In this document: positions 23,002-30,970 of the stretch, in pieces | How the letters are laid out: each line of letters begins with the position of its first letter | Position numbering within the stretch: the stretch's first letter is position 1 | Assembly: GCA_009780915.1 (NCBI GenBank) | Contig: WQZD01000026.1 | Location: 1-38,240, forward strand | From: Propionibacteriaceae bacterium | GTDB lineage: Bacteria; Actinomycetota; Actinomycetes; Propionibacteriales; Propionibacteriaceae | Length of the DNA stretch: 38,240 bases | Direction of reading: 5' to 3' | The notes under the pieces: model-generated | Database searches by the model: none | What the model was told of the DNA's origin: nothing | The model's input: the letters and a program-made list of their open reading frames with translations, nothing else | Made by a program: the position numbers and the translations under genes

Positions 23002-23156
23002 TCAGGAACTCGTCCCACTACCGCCCGAGACATCGATCGAGGTTCCCGTGATGTACGACGCCAGGGGCGACAGCAGCAACGCGACCACGGGGGCCACTTC
23101 CCCGCATCAGATCCATCTCGATCCTCTCTCGCACGTCGCTCGTGGCCTGCTCCGCA
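23002..23156 (-). pseudogene. C-terminal relic of a second short-chain dehydrogenase
   Basis: The minus strand 23100-23002 encodes EVAPVVALLLSPLASYITG followed by TSIDVSGGSGTSS and a stop, the unmistakable C-terminus of a classical SDR (SPxASYITGxxIDVxGG). The upstream piece (23156-23101) continues in a different frame (DVRERIEMDLMR), so a frameshift separates them, and the remaining ~200 residues are missing. Confidence 0.75.
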
Positions 23157-23182
23157 GTCTAACCGCCCCCGCCCTGAGGGCG

Positions 23183-23211
23183 TTGCGTGATCACATCTGG
23201 TGGACTATACT
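23183..23211 (+). promoter_or_regulatory. Promoter of the dnaE2 cassette
   Basis: TTGCGT (23183-23188), 17-bp spacer, TATACT (23206-23211). Transcription should start near 23218, just ahead of the LexA box, giving a ~30-base leader with a GGAGTGAG RBS. Confidence 0.75.
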
Positions 23212-23221
23212 CAGATGACGC

Positions 23222-23237
23222 TCGAACATTTGTTCGA
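23222..23237. promoter_or_regulatory. LexA (SOS) box
   Basis: TCGAAC-ATTT-GTTCGA, an exact match to the actinobacterial/Gram-positive LexA consensus. It lies across the 5' leader just after the predicted start site, so LexA would block transcription of the small gene and dnaE2 until DNA damage. Confidence 0.92.
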
Positions 23238-23247
23238 TTGGAGTGAG

Positions 23248-23529
23248 ATGACTGACCTAGGAGAGCTCGTGCCCGTGTGGGTGTCCACCGCTGGCGAACC
23301 CACGCGGTTCGAATGGCGCGACCGCCGGTACGCCGTGTCCGGGCGTCCCGTCCCCTGGATCAATCGCGAGCCGTGGTGGACGTCCGCGTCCCTGGTCGGC
23401 TCGGTCCAGGCGCTCACTCAGCACATGTGGCGCGTCACAGGGGTCGATCCCGCCACCGGGGAATCCATCCACGCCGACCTCGCCGTCGAGGACGGCTCGT
23501 GGTGGCGCCTGACTCACATCGACGACTGA
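23248..23529 (+). CDS. DUF6504-like small protein of the mutagenesis cassette
   Basis: 93 residues from ATG 23248 (RBS GGAGTGAG). An upstream in-frame GTG at 23200 lies before the promoter and is rejected. It has the WRDRRYAVSGR strand pair, the PWW motif and a beta-rich C-terminus (WRVTGVDPATGESIHADLAVEDGSWWRLTHI). This small beta-strand domain is found in actinobacteria next to or at the end of ImuB, the catalytically dead Y-family partner of DnaE2; I recognise it from that context, so the family name is moderately sure. It is followed after 6 bp by dnaE2 and shares the LexA-controlled promoter. Confidence 0.7.
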   Translation: MTDLGELVPVWVSTAGEPTRFEWRDRRYAVSGRPVPWINREPWWTSASLVGSVQALTQHMWRVTGVDPATGESIHADLAVEDGSWWRLTHIDD

Positions 23530-23535
23530 CACGAT

Positions 23536-26500
23536 ATGGAACCCTTCACCCACCTCCATGTCGCCAGTTGCTTCTCGGCCCACCACGGCACGGCCTGGCC
23601 CGAGGCCCTCGTGGACGCCAGCCGCGACGCCCCCGCAGCGGCCCTGACCGACAAAGACGGGCTCTACGGGGCCGTACGCCACATCCGCGCCTGCCTCGCC
23701 GCCGGGATCCAGCCCATCGTGGGCGCCGACCTGCTGACCAACGGCGGCGCCGAGATCACCGTCCTCGCCCACGGGCGCAACCAGGGGCAGGGCTGGGCGT
23801 GCCTGTGCCGTCTCATCTCTGCCGCCCACGCCGGGACCTCCGCCACCGGGACCTCCGCCACCACATCCTCCGCCCTGCCCCGCGACACGTCCACGAACCG
23901 CGCCGCGATGATCACCGCCGACCGGATCCAGGGCATCCTCACAGGCGGCGGCGATATCCCCGTCACCGTCCTCCTCGGCCCCGGCTCCTCCGTCGGGCGG
24001 GCCGTCCTCGCGGGGGACGCCAGCCGAGCCCGCGCCCTCCTGGCCTCCTGGGCCGGGCTGCTCCCCGGCGCCGTCGCGGTGGAGATCGTGTGCCACTACG
24101 CCAAACCGGGGGAACCCGCGAGCGTCCCCCACGCCGCGGCCATGCTCGCCCTCGCCCGCGAAGCAGGGGTCCCTGCCGTCCTCACCAACGCCGTGCGCTA
24201 TCTCGACCCCGCCGACGCGGTCACCGCCGACGTGCTCGACGCGGCGGGCCTCCTCCTCCCCCTGGGCGCCTTCCAACCCCAGCCCAACGCCGAGGCCTGG
24301 CTCAAGCCCGCTCGCCTGATGCGCCAGGTCGGCGCCGACGTGTGCGCCCACGCCGACCAGGGGGACGACGCGCTGTCCCGCCTCCTCGACGACACGGAAG
24401 CCCTCGCCCAGCGGTGCGGTCTCGACGCGGACGCCGACCTGCGGTGGAGGGTGGCGAAGACCCCCGAATTGGACGTGATCGGCATCAACGACGACCCCCT
24501 CGACGTCCTGACCCACCGGTGCCGCTCGGCCCTGCCCGACCGCTATCCCAGCCCGTCCGCCCACATGAAACACCTCCTGATGAGCCGTCTCGACGACGAA
24601 CTCCACGTCATCGCCGGCTTCGGATTCTCCTCCTATTTCCTGGTCGTGGCCGACATCGCGGACATGATCCGTCAGATGGGGGTACGCGTGCAGGCCCGTG
24701 GATCCGGAGCGGGCAGCCTCGTCAACTACCTCCTAGGCGTCTCCCAGGCCGACCCCATCGAGCACAATCTGCTCTTCGAGAGGTTCCTCGGCTCGGCCCG
24801 GTCCACCCTGCCCGACATCGACCTGGACGTGGAGTCCGCCCGCCGTCACGACATCGACCGCGCGGTGGCCAAGCGTTACGGCCCCCACCGTACCGTCCTG
24901 CTGTCGATGCGCAACCAGTACCGCGCCCGCTCGGCAGTACGCGACGCGGGGCTCGCCCTCGGCCTGCCCGACGAGGACGTGGACCGCTTCGCCAAGTCCT
25001 TGTGGAGGTTGAACGCCCACGACATCTCCCGCGCGCTGACCGAGCGGCCCGAACTGGACGCCGTGGCCCGCGAAGCCAGCGTGGATCCTCGCCTGCGCGT
25101 CCTGGTCGACCTCGCCGAACGCCTCGACCGCCTCCCGCGCCACGTCTCCATGCACCCGTGCGGGGTCATCGTCTCCGACGAGAACCTGCTCAGCACCACC
25201 CCCACCCAGCCGTCGGGGCTCGGGTTGGCGATGAGCCAGTACGACAAGGACGACGTGGACGACATGGGGTTGCTGAAACTCGACATCCTGGGCGTGCGCA
25301 TGCAGTCCGCGATGGCGTACGCCCTGGAACAGATCCAGGCGGCCACCGGGGAACGGATCGACCTCGACGCGATCCCCCACGACGACCCGGCCACCTTCGA
25401 GGCCATCCGCTCCACCCACACCCTGGGCATGTTCCAGATCGAATCCCCCGGCCAACGCGAGTTGATCGGCAAACTCCAGCCGGAGACGATGACCGACCTG
25501 GTCGCCGACATCAGCCTGTTCCGGCCCGGCCCCATGAAGGGGAACATGATCACCCCCTTCCTCGACTCCCGGCTGGGGTTCCGGTCCCAAGCCGCCCTGC
25601 ACCCGCGGTTCCGCGAGTTCCTGGCCGACGCCCATCAGGTGGTGATCTTCCACGAGCACGTCCTGAGGATCCTGTCCGATTGCATGGGGGTCACCCTGGC
25701 GGAAGCCGACGAGATCCGCCGCCACCTCGGCGAGGACGCCGAGGCCATCGAAGCCGCTTTCCGCTCTCGCGCCGCCCAGCGGATGGACCAGGGACGCCGC
25801 CTGTTCAGCGACGTCCAGATCGAGAAGATCTGGACCGTGTTGCGCGAGTTCGGCAGCTTCGGCTTCTGCAAGGCCCACGCGGTCGCGTTCGCCCTCACCA
25901 CCTACCAGTCCGCCTGGCTGAAGACCCACCACACGGCGGGGTTCATGTGTGGACTGCTGGAGCACGACCCTGGGATGTACCCCCAACGCCTTCTGGCCGC
26001 CGAGGCCAAGCGGCTGGGGATTCCGCTCCTCGGGGTGGACGCGAACGCCTCCTCCGCCTCGTTCCGGCTCGAACCCACCCCGAACGGGCTGGGCATCCGC
26101 ATCCCCTTCACCCAACTCAGCGGGATCAGCGGGGCCGAGGCCCGTCGACTGGCCACCCATCAACCCTATTCCTCCTTGTCAGACCTCCTCGAACGGGCGC
26201 GCCCCCACCGCCCCACCGCGCTCAAACTCGCCGCCGTGGGCGCCTTCGACCAGTTGTGCCCACGCCACGAGCGCGGCGCCGTCATCGCCCTCACCCGCCG
26301 GATGACCGCCGCCCGCGTCGCCGTGCCCGAGGACCAGGACCCCTTGCCACAGTGGGACGAGGGGGACGAAACGAGCGACGTTCCCGGGCCGGGGCGGGGG
26401 TACGAGCCGAACGCGTGGGACGAAGCGAGGACCGACCCCACCTCGCTGGCGACGGAGACCTCCCTTCTGGGACTGGAAGTCAGCGGGCACCTCCTCGATC

Positions 26501-26826
26501 CATGGAAGGAGGGCCTCGACGAGATGGGCGTCACCCGCGCCGACCAACTGCTCGCCGTGCGCAACCACAGCCGCGTCCTGGTCGCCGGGGTCAGAGTCGC
26601 CACCCAGACCCCGCCCATGCGCTCGGGCAGGCGGGTCGTCTTCCTCAGCCTGGACGACGGCACGGGCGTGGTGGACTGCGCCTTCTTCCCCGACTCCCAG
26701 CACGAGGTCGGGCTCGACCTGTTCCACGCGCGCGTCCTCGCCGTGCGCGGGTACACCCGTCGTACCGGCGCGAGAGGGGTGAGCATCACCGCCGACGAGG
26801 CCTGGGCCCTGCCCGCTGCCGCCTGA
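23536..26826 (+). CDS. dnaE2: Error-prone DNA polymerase III alpha subunit DnaE2
   Basis: 1096 residues, usual for DnaE2. It performs SOS-induced mutagenic translesion synthesis, normally with ImuA'/ImuB and the beta clamp. Order: PHP domain (about 1-270), polymerase core with the catalytic PDIDLDVESARR at about 425-437, the LGMFQIESPGQRELI and LFRPGPMKGNMI blocks, a helix-hairpin-helix region, and a C-terminal OB fold (VLVAGVRVATQTPPMRSGRRVVFLSLDDGTG). In the PHP domain the usual TDHDGLYG reads TDKDGLYG, so a metal-binding His is lost and the PHP site is probably inactive. An extra Ala/Thr-rich insertion sits near residue 100. It is cotranscribed with the DUF6504-like gene. Confidence 0.94.
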   Translation: MEPFTHLHVASCFSAHHGTAWPEALVDASRDAPAAALTDKDGLYGAVRHIRACLAAGIQPIVGADLLTNGGAEITVLAHGRNQGQGWACLCRLISAAHAGTSATGTSATTSSALPRDTSTNRAAMITADRIQGILTGGGDIPVTVLLGPGSSVGRAVLAGDASRARALLASWAGLLPGAVAVEIVCHYAKPGEPASVPHAAAMLALAREAGVPAVLTNAVRYLDPADAVTADVLDAAGLLLPLGAFQPQPNAEAWLKPARLMRQVGADVCAHADQGDDALSRLLDDTEALAQRCGLDADADLRWRVAKTPELDVIGINDDPLDVLTHRCRSALPDRYPSPSAHMKHLLMSRLDDELHVIAGFGFSSYFLVVADIADMIRQMGVRVQARGSGAGSLVNYLLGVSQADPIEHNLLFERFLGSARSTLPDIDLDVESARRHDIDRAVAKRYGPHRTVLLSMRNQYRARSAVRDAGLALGLPDEDVDRFAKSLWRLNAHDISRALTERPELDAVAREASVDPRLRVLVDLAERLDRLPRHVSMHPCGVIVSDENLLSTTPTQPSGLGLAMSQYDKDDVDDMGLLKLDILGVRMQSAMAYALEQIQAATGERIDLDAIPHDDPATFEAIRSTHTLGMFQIESPGQRELIGKLQPETMTDLVADISLFRPGPMKGNMITPFLDSRLGFRSQAALHPRFREFLADAHQVVIFHEHVLRILSDCMGVTLAEADEIRRHLGEDAEAIEAAFRSRAAQRMDQGRRLFSDVQIEKIWTVLREFGSFGFCKAHAVAFALTTYQSAWLKTHHTAGFMCGLLEHDPGMYPQRLLAAEAKRLGIPLLGVDANASSASFRLEPTPNGLGIRIPFTQLSGISGAEARRLATHQPYSSLSDLLERARPHRPTALKLAAVGAFDQLCPRHERGAVIALTRRMTAARVAVPEDQDPLPQWDEGDETSDVPGPGRGYEPNAWDEARTDPTSLATETSLLGLEVSGHLLDPWKEGLDEMGVTRADQLLAVRNHSRVLVAGVRVATQTPPMRSGRRVVFLSLDDGTGVVDCAFFPDSQHEVGLDLFHARVLAVRGYTRRTGARGVSITADEAWALPAAA

Positions 26827-27084
26827 TCCGGGTGGCGTACGATCACGCCCGTCCGCATCCATCACACCAGGCGCTCCGCGGCGTGCTTTCCCATCGCCCT
26901 GACGGCACGTCACGCCAGAGGAACACGAGCTGGACGACGCGCGACATGCCCAGCGCCGACTCGACGCAGGCGACAGTCCGGCATCGTGTCGACACGCCCC
27001 CTGGTAGGACATTCAGATACCCCGTCGCCCGCGGAAACCTGTAGACTCGATTATCGTCACCGCGTCATCACAAGGAGAGACACC

Positions 27085-27636
27085 GTGGTCAATTTCCAGC
27101 ACCCGCACATGGAACCAGCCCTATGCTTCGACGTGACCATCGAGATCCCGAAGGGGACGAAGAACAAGTACGAGATGGACCACCACACCGGCCGCATCCG
27201 CCTGGACCGCACACTGTTCACGTCCACCCAGTACCCCAACGACTACGGCTTCATCGAAGGAACCCTCGGCCAAGACGGCGACCCGCTGGACGCCATGGTG
27301 ATCCTCCAAGAACCCACCTTCCCCGGCGCCCTGATCCAGTGCCGCGCCATCGGCATGTTCCGGATGACCGACGAGAAGGGCGGAGACGACAAAGTGCTGT
27401 GCATCGCCACCGCCGACCAGCGCCAAGCGACCATCCGCGAACTGACCGACCTGCCCGACCTGACCCTGCTGGAGATCGAGCACTTCTTCTCCGTCTACAA
27501 GGACCTGGAACCCGGGAAGTCCGTCGAAGGCGCCATCTGGGTGGGGCGTGCTCACGCCGAGCGTGAGATCCATGAGTCCTGGGAGCGAGCGCGGGGGACG
27601 GAGCACGAGAACTCGTTCACACCCCCGAAAGGGTGA
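27085..27636 (+). CDS. ppa: Inorganic pyrophosphatase (family I)
   Basis: 183 residues from GTG 27085, chosen for AAGGAGA upstream. It hydrolyses pyrophosphate to drive biosynthetic reactions. The signature DxDPxDx appears as DGDPLDAMV, with [23 protein letters not shown] at the N-terminus and [11 protein letters not shown] following, as in actinobacterial enzymes. The N-terminus carries ~9 extra residues compared with the usual [10 protein letters not shown] start, so a downstream ATG (27112) is possible. The -10 box is probably TAGACT (27042-27047). A hairpin overlapping the stop codon may end the transcript. Confidence 0.94.
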   Translation: MVNFQHPHMEPALCFDVTIEIPKGTKNKYEMDHHTGRIRLDRTLFTSTQYPNDYGFIEGTLGQDGDPLDAMVILQEPTFPGALIQCRAIGMFRMTDEKGGDDKVLCIATADQRQATIRELTDLPDLTLLEIEHFFSVYKDLEPGKSVEGAIWVGRAHAEREIHESWERARGTEHENSFTPPKG

Positions 27637-27655
27637 GGGCGCTGCTCGCCCTCAC
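27633..27655 (+). terminator. Hairpin terminator of ppa
   Basis: GTGAGGGCG-CTGCT-CGCCCTCAC, a perfect 9-bp stem with a 5-base loop, overlapping the TGA of ppa. No T-run follows, as is common for actinobacterial hairpin terminators. Confidence 0.65.
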
Positions 27656-27800
27656 GTTGAGCGCCAACCATCCGCACGGCGAGAGAACCTCGACCCCGTA
27701 TCGACGTTGTCGCGATTGTGCCTTCGCACTCCCCTTCTGATATTTTGATTCCTTTTGGTGCGAAAGTTTCCGCCCACTTTTCGCCGTGAAACCGTCATCC

Positions 27801-27830
27801 TTGATTTCCATTTCCTTGCGTCAATAGACT
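27801..27830 (+). promoter_or_regulatory. Promoter of the 216-residue lipoprotein gene
   Basis: TTGATT (27801-27806), 18-bp spacer, TAGACT (27825-27830), giving a leader of about 75 bases before the RBS. Confidence 0.5.
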
Positions 27831-27912
27831 AACGGACAACGGTAGTTCGAGATTGGCGTCCTTGCCGCGATGTCGCATTCGACACCTCACCCGCCATGTC
27901 GAAGGAGACAGA

Positions 27913-28563
27913 ATGAAACGAAGGTTAGCCATCTCAACGGCAGTTCCTGCCATCATGTCAGCCTTCTCGGTGATTATGCTCGCATGCCTCCTCACAGGGT
28001 GTACGAGCAGCACCACACCCCCTACCACCAGCATCGCCCCTTTCTGGGAGGACCGTATCGACGAAGCGCTCGCCGATCCCACCTTGACGGACTATGAGCG
28101 TGACGTTCTCTCCGACCGTGTCATTACCGACGCAGAGTACCGGGAGACCCAGGATCTCTACGTCCAATGCATGGCCGACAAGGGATGGGATGTCACCATC
28201 GAGGCCACCCAGTACATCATCTCCGCATCGCCGGGGAGCGTCAACGAGAATCCCTCCGCAGATCCCCAGGACACCGGGAATCGGTGCATGCTCGGGACTC
28301 TGAACTGGATCGAGCCCATCTACCTCGGCATACGTGACAACCCACAGGCGATCACGCCACCCCAGCGGATCAGGGCTTGCTTCGCTCAACACGATGTCCC
28401 CGACGGTGCGGGGATGTCCGACGAGGAGTTCTCCCGCATGATGGACGATCCGTCGTACCATCCCAGTACCCCCGAGGGGAAAGTCTGCTTCTACGACCCG
28501 ACTGGCGCCTTGGGCGTCACCATCGCCCAGGCCGAGCAGGCGGACGCCGCCAAGCATCCCTGA
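27913..28563 (+). CDS. Lipoprotein of unknown function
   Basis: 216 residues from ATG 27913 with GAAGGAGAC upstream. The signal peptide (MKRRLAIS, hydrophobic core) ends in the lipobox LLTGC (Cys30). The mature part begins with a short Ser/Thr/Pro linker and is acidic, with five Cys (for example LYVQCMADKGWDV, NRCMLGTL, IRACFAQH, KVCFYDP). The YVQCMADKGWDV segment followed by a later RACFAQHDVPD resembles actinobacterial lipoproteins in which paired CMxxxG repeats form disulfides; no enzymatic motif is seen. Attachment to the outer face of the membrane is expected. It stands alone, ended by a hairpin-rich stretch. Confidence 0.75.
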   Translation: MKRRLAISTAVPAIMSAFSVIMLACLLTGCTSSTTPPTTSIAPFWEDRIDEALADPTLTDYERDVLSDRVITDAEYRETQDLYVQCMADKGWDVTIEATQYIISASPGSVNENPSADPQDTGNRCMLGTLNWIEPIYLGIRDNPQAITPPQRIRACFAQHDVPDGAGMSDEEFSRMMDDPSYHPSTPEGKVCFYDPTGALGVTIAQAEQADAAKHP

Positions 28564-28817
28564 GTCGTCCTGTTTGTCTGGGCCTATGTGGGTTCGACAT
28601 TCGTGGTCAGTCCGGGCGGACGGCCCAGTACCACTCGCATACTCGTGGTCGGTCCGGGCGGACGGCGATACTGCCCCCTGGGGCCGTTCGCTGAGGTGGT
28701 CCCGGAGGGTACCACCTCGCTCACTGTGGGATCGACAAAATCGCATTCGCGATTTGGTCGACCAACCCCCAGGGAACAGTATCGTCGTCCGCCCTTGGGC
28801 GTCTGCTCCAGGGCCGT
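28564..28817. repeat. Hairpin-rich intergenic stretch after the lipoprotein gene
   Basis: It has no gene. TCGTGGTC-(A/G)-GTCCGGGCGGACGGC occurs twice (28601-28624, 28643-28666; period 42). GAGGTGGT (28693-28700) and ACCACCTC (28711-28718) form a hairpin. TCGAC-A-AAATCGC-ATTC-GCGATTT-G-GTCGA (28732-28761) forms a nested 5+7-bp hairpin around a 4-base loop. Any of these could terminate the lipoprotein transcript. Confidence 0.75.
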
Positions 28818-28929
28818 GGGGGCGCGAATCGTTGGTTTTCAGGGTCAGATTGCACGGTTCGTGCCCCCGTGATTTTCGTGGGGGCACGAACTGTCTGTTT
28901 TCGGTCAGAAAAGCACGGTTCGCGCCCCC
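28818..28929. repeat. Extragenic palindromic repeat cluster, block 3
   Basis: Two hairpins of the same family as at 20 kb: GGGGGCGCGAATCGT (28818-28832) with ACGGTTCGTGCCCCC (28854-28868), and GGGGGCACGAACTGT (28880-28894) with ACGGTTCGCGCCCCC (28915-28929). Loops are 21 and 20 bases. The second loop holds its own TTTTC...GAAAA pairing, and the arms carry compensating G/A-C/T changes. No gene lies from here to 29087. Confidence 0.9.
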
Positions 28930-29087
28930 CGGACCCAGGCACCACGGATCCCCTGACATCCACCCCGGCATCGGCCACATGCCCGATTTGGCCCTTATCC
29001 ACCGATCAGCCGATGTCAGCCGCTTGCGCCTTCGGACATACTGGCATCAGGAACCGCCCCCTGCGCCCTGACACGAAAGCGACACCT

Positions 29088-29996
29088 ATGACACCCATCA
29101 TCGACGTGACCGACCTGACTCGGACGTACGGGTCCTTCACCGCCGTGGACTCGATCTCCTTCCGTGTGGAGCGTGGGTCGCTCTTCGCATTCCTGGGACC
29201 CAACGGGGCCGGGAAGTCCACGACCATCTCCGTGCTGACCACCCTCGCCCCGGCTCAATCAGGATCAGTCACGTACTCGATCATCGACGAGGACCCCCGC
29301 CTGCTCGGACGCGACGACGCGGCGATCCGATCCCGCATCGGGGTGGTCTTCCAGGACTCCCTCCTGGACCGGCCCCTGAGCGTACGGGCGAACCTCGCCA
29401 CGCGGGCCCGATGGTACGGCGTGGACTCCATCGACGATGTCTGCCACGTGCTGCGCCTCGACGACCTGCTGCCCCGGACCTATGGCGCCTTGTCGGGAGG
29501 ACAGCGCCGCCGCGTCGACATCGCCCGAGCACTCCTGGCCTCGCCGGAGATCCTGTTCCTCGACGAGCCGACGACCGGGCTCGACCCGCAGTCCCGCCGC
29601 CTGGTGTGGGACGCCATCACCAGCCTGCGCGAGGACCTGGGGGTCACCGTCTTCCTGAGCACCCACGACATGGACGAGGCCGAGCGCGCCGACCATGTCG
29701 AGATCATCGACCATGGGAGGATCATCGCGTCCGGCACGCCTGCCCAACTGCGGGCGGCGTACTCCCGGGATCGCGTCTTGCTGCGAGGACCGACCAGCTT
29801 GGAGGTGGCCCTGGAGGACGCCGGGATCACCTGGACCCGGGTACGCGACGTCATCGAGGTCACCGTGGCCGACTCCGCTGAAGCCTGGTCCATCATCAAC
29901 GACCACCAGGGCCTGATCTGGGACTTCGAGGTCTCGCACGGCACGATGGACGACGTCTTCCTCAATCTGACCGGCACGAACCTGAGGGAGGACTGA
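29088..29996 (+). CDS. ABC transporter ATP-binding protein (DrrA/ABC-2 type)
   Basis: 302 residues from ATG 29088. Walker A GPNGAGKST, Q-loop in VVFQDSLLD, signature LSGGQRRRV, Walker B ILFLDEP with TTGLDP, and H-loop STHD are all intact. The C-terminal ~80 residues form the extra domain seen in DrrA-like exporters (HGTMDDVFLNLTG, the dimer-stabilising tail). It powers export of a drug, lipid or peptide together with the permease that starts 1 bp after its stop. Substrate unknown. The RBS is weak; upstream are the hairpins of block 3. Confidence 0.93.
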   Translation: MTPIIDVTDLTRTYGSFTAVDSISFRVERGSLFAFLGPNGAGKSTTISVLTTLAPAQSGSVTYSIIDEDPRLLGRDDAAIRSRIGVVFQDSLLDRPLSVRANLATRARWYGVDSIDDVCHVLRLDDLLPRTYGALSGGQRRRVDIARALLASPEILFLDEPTTGLDPQSRRLVWDAITSLREDLGVTVFLSTHDMDEAERADHVEIIDHGRIIASGTPAQLRAAYSRDRVLLRGPTSLEVALEDAGITWTRVRDVIEVTVADSAEAWSIINDHQGLIWDFEVSHGTMDDVFLNLTGTNLRED

Positions 29997-29997
29997 C

Positions 29998-30855
29998 ATG
30001 TTGTCCCTCGTCACACGCATCATCCGGCTCTACTTCTGCGACAAGGTGGCCGTCTTCCTCTCCCTGTTGGGGGCCATGATCGCGATCTTCCTCGTCCTGC
30101 TCTTCCTCAAGCCCACCATCGTGGACTCGATGACCGCCAACTTCTCCGGCCTGGTCAGCAGCGAACAGGCCGGACACGTGCTCGACGCCTGGCTGATCGC
30201 CTCGGCGTGCGTGATCGCCTCCTGCACCTCTGGGCTGGGCGCCCTGCGTCAGTTCATCGACGACAAGGAGACCAACCGGTGGCGCGATGTCCTCGTCACC
30301 CCTCTGCCGCGCTGGGCGATCACCGGGGGCTACTTGGTCGCCGCCACTGCGGTCTCCATGCTCATGACCACGACGGTGTTGGTCCTCGGCACGGCTTACT
30401 GCCTGGCCAGCGCCGTACCCCTGTCCTGGTCTGGGGTACTGGCGGGCTGGGGGTGGCTGATGCTGTGTTGCGCGGCCTTCACCGCCGTGATGGGCCTCGC
30501 CGTCTCCGGCCTGCGCACCCTGGGCGCCTTCACGGGACTCTCCGTGGTGATCGGCGTCATGTTCGGATTCCTGTCCGAGACTTATGTCACGCGCTCAGCG
30601 CTGTCCGATCCGGTCGGCCATATCCTGGCCTGGCTCCCCTTCGCGCAGGCCAGTTCGCTGGTACGGGCGCCGTACACGGCCGAGGTCGTCGCGACCCTCC
30701 CCGACTCGGTCAGAGCCGCGACTATCGACGCGATGACCCTCACCCCCGACTCCCTGGGGTGGAGCTGGGGCGTAATCGTCCTCGTCCTGGTCGCCATGAC
30801 CCTCGTGTGTTCCCTCGTCGCCTGGCAGGTGATGTCCCGAACAGTCCGGCGGTGA
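29998..30855 (+). CDS. ABC-2 type transporter permease
   Basis: 285 residues with six predicted membrane segments. The first is near residues 17-40; then a soluble loop (SGLVSSEQAGHVLDAW), then ASACVIASCTSGLGALRQFIDDKETNRWRDVLVTPLPRW, the typical ABC-2 pattern in which a basic/acidic coupling region precedes the second pair of helices, and a C-terminal LVAMTLVCSLVAW helix. It forms a membrane dimer driven by the preceding ATPase (GGAGGAC RBS inside that gene's end). The pair resembles DrrAB-like exporters. Confidence 0.9.
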   Translation: MLSLVTRIIRLYFCDKVAVFLSLLGAMIAIFLVLLFLKPTIVDSMTANFSGLVSSEQAGHVLDAWLIASACVIASCTSGLGALRQFIDDKETNRWRDVLVTPLPRWAITGGYLVAATAVSMLMTTTVLVLGTAYCLASAVPLSWSGVLAGWGWLMLCCAAFTAVMGLAVSGLRTLGAFTGLSVVIGVMFGFLSETYVTRSALSDPVGHILAWLPFAQASSLVRAPYTAEVVATLPDSVRAATIDAMTLTPDSLGWSWGVIVLVLVAMTLVCSLVAWQVMSRTVRR

Positions 30856-30878
30856 CACACCTTCCGATCTGCGCCCCC

Positions 30879-30907
30879 GTGAGGAATCTCGCAGGAGATC
30901 TGCTCAC
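30879..30907. terminator. Hairpin between convergent genes
   Basis: GTGAG-ga-ATCTC-GCAG-GAGAT-ctg-CTCAC (30879-30907), a two-part stem between the exporter permease and the minus-strand surface protein. It may terminate transcription from both sides. Confidence 0.55.
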
Positions 30908-30970
30908 CACACGGGTCCGAAGACCGAGGACCCTGACGTCCTGACGTGAACTGAGCCCATCCGCCAGCGA

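Noticed and set aside
23300-23325. tRNA T-loop-like GGTTCGAAT
   Set aside because: It lies inside the DUF6504-like coding frame, with no acceptor stem or D/anticodon arms around it.
23277-27044. 1255-codon plus-strand open frame overlapping dnaE2
   Set aside because: It is an out-of-frame shadow of dnaE2 with Arg/Pro-rich translation, typical of high-GC genes.
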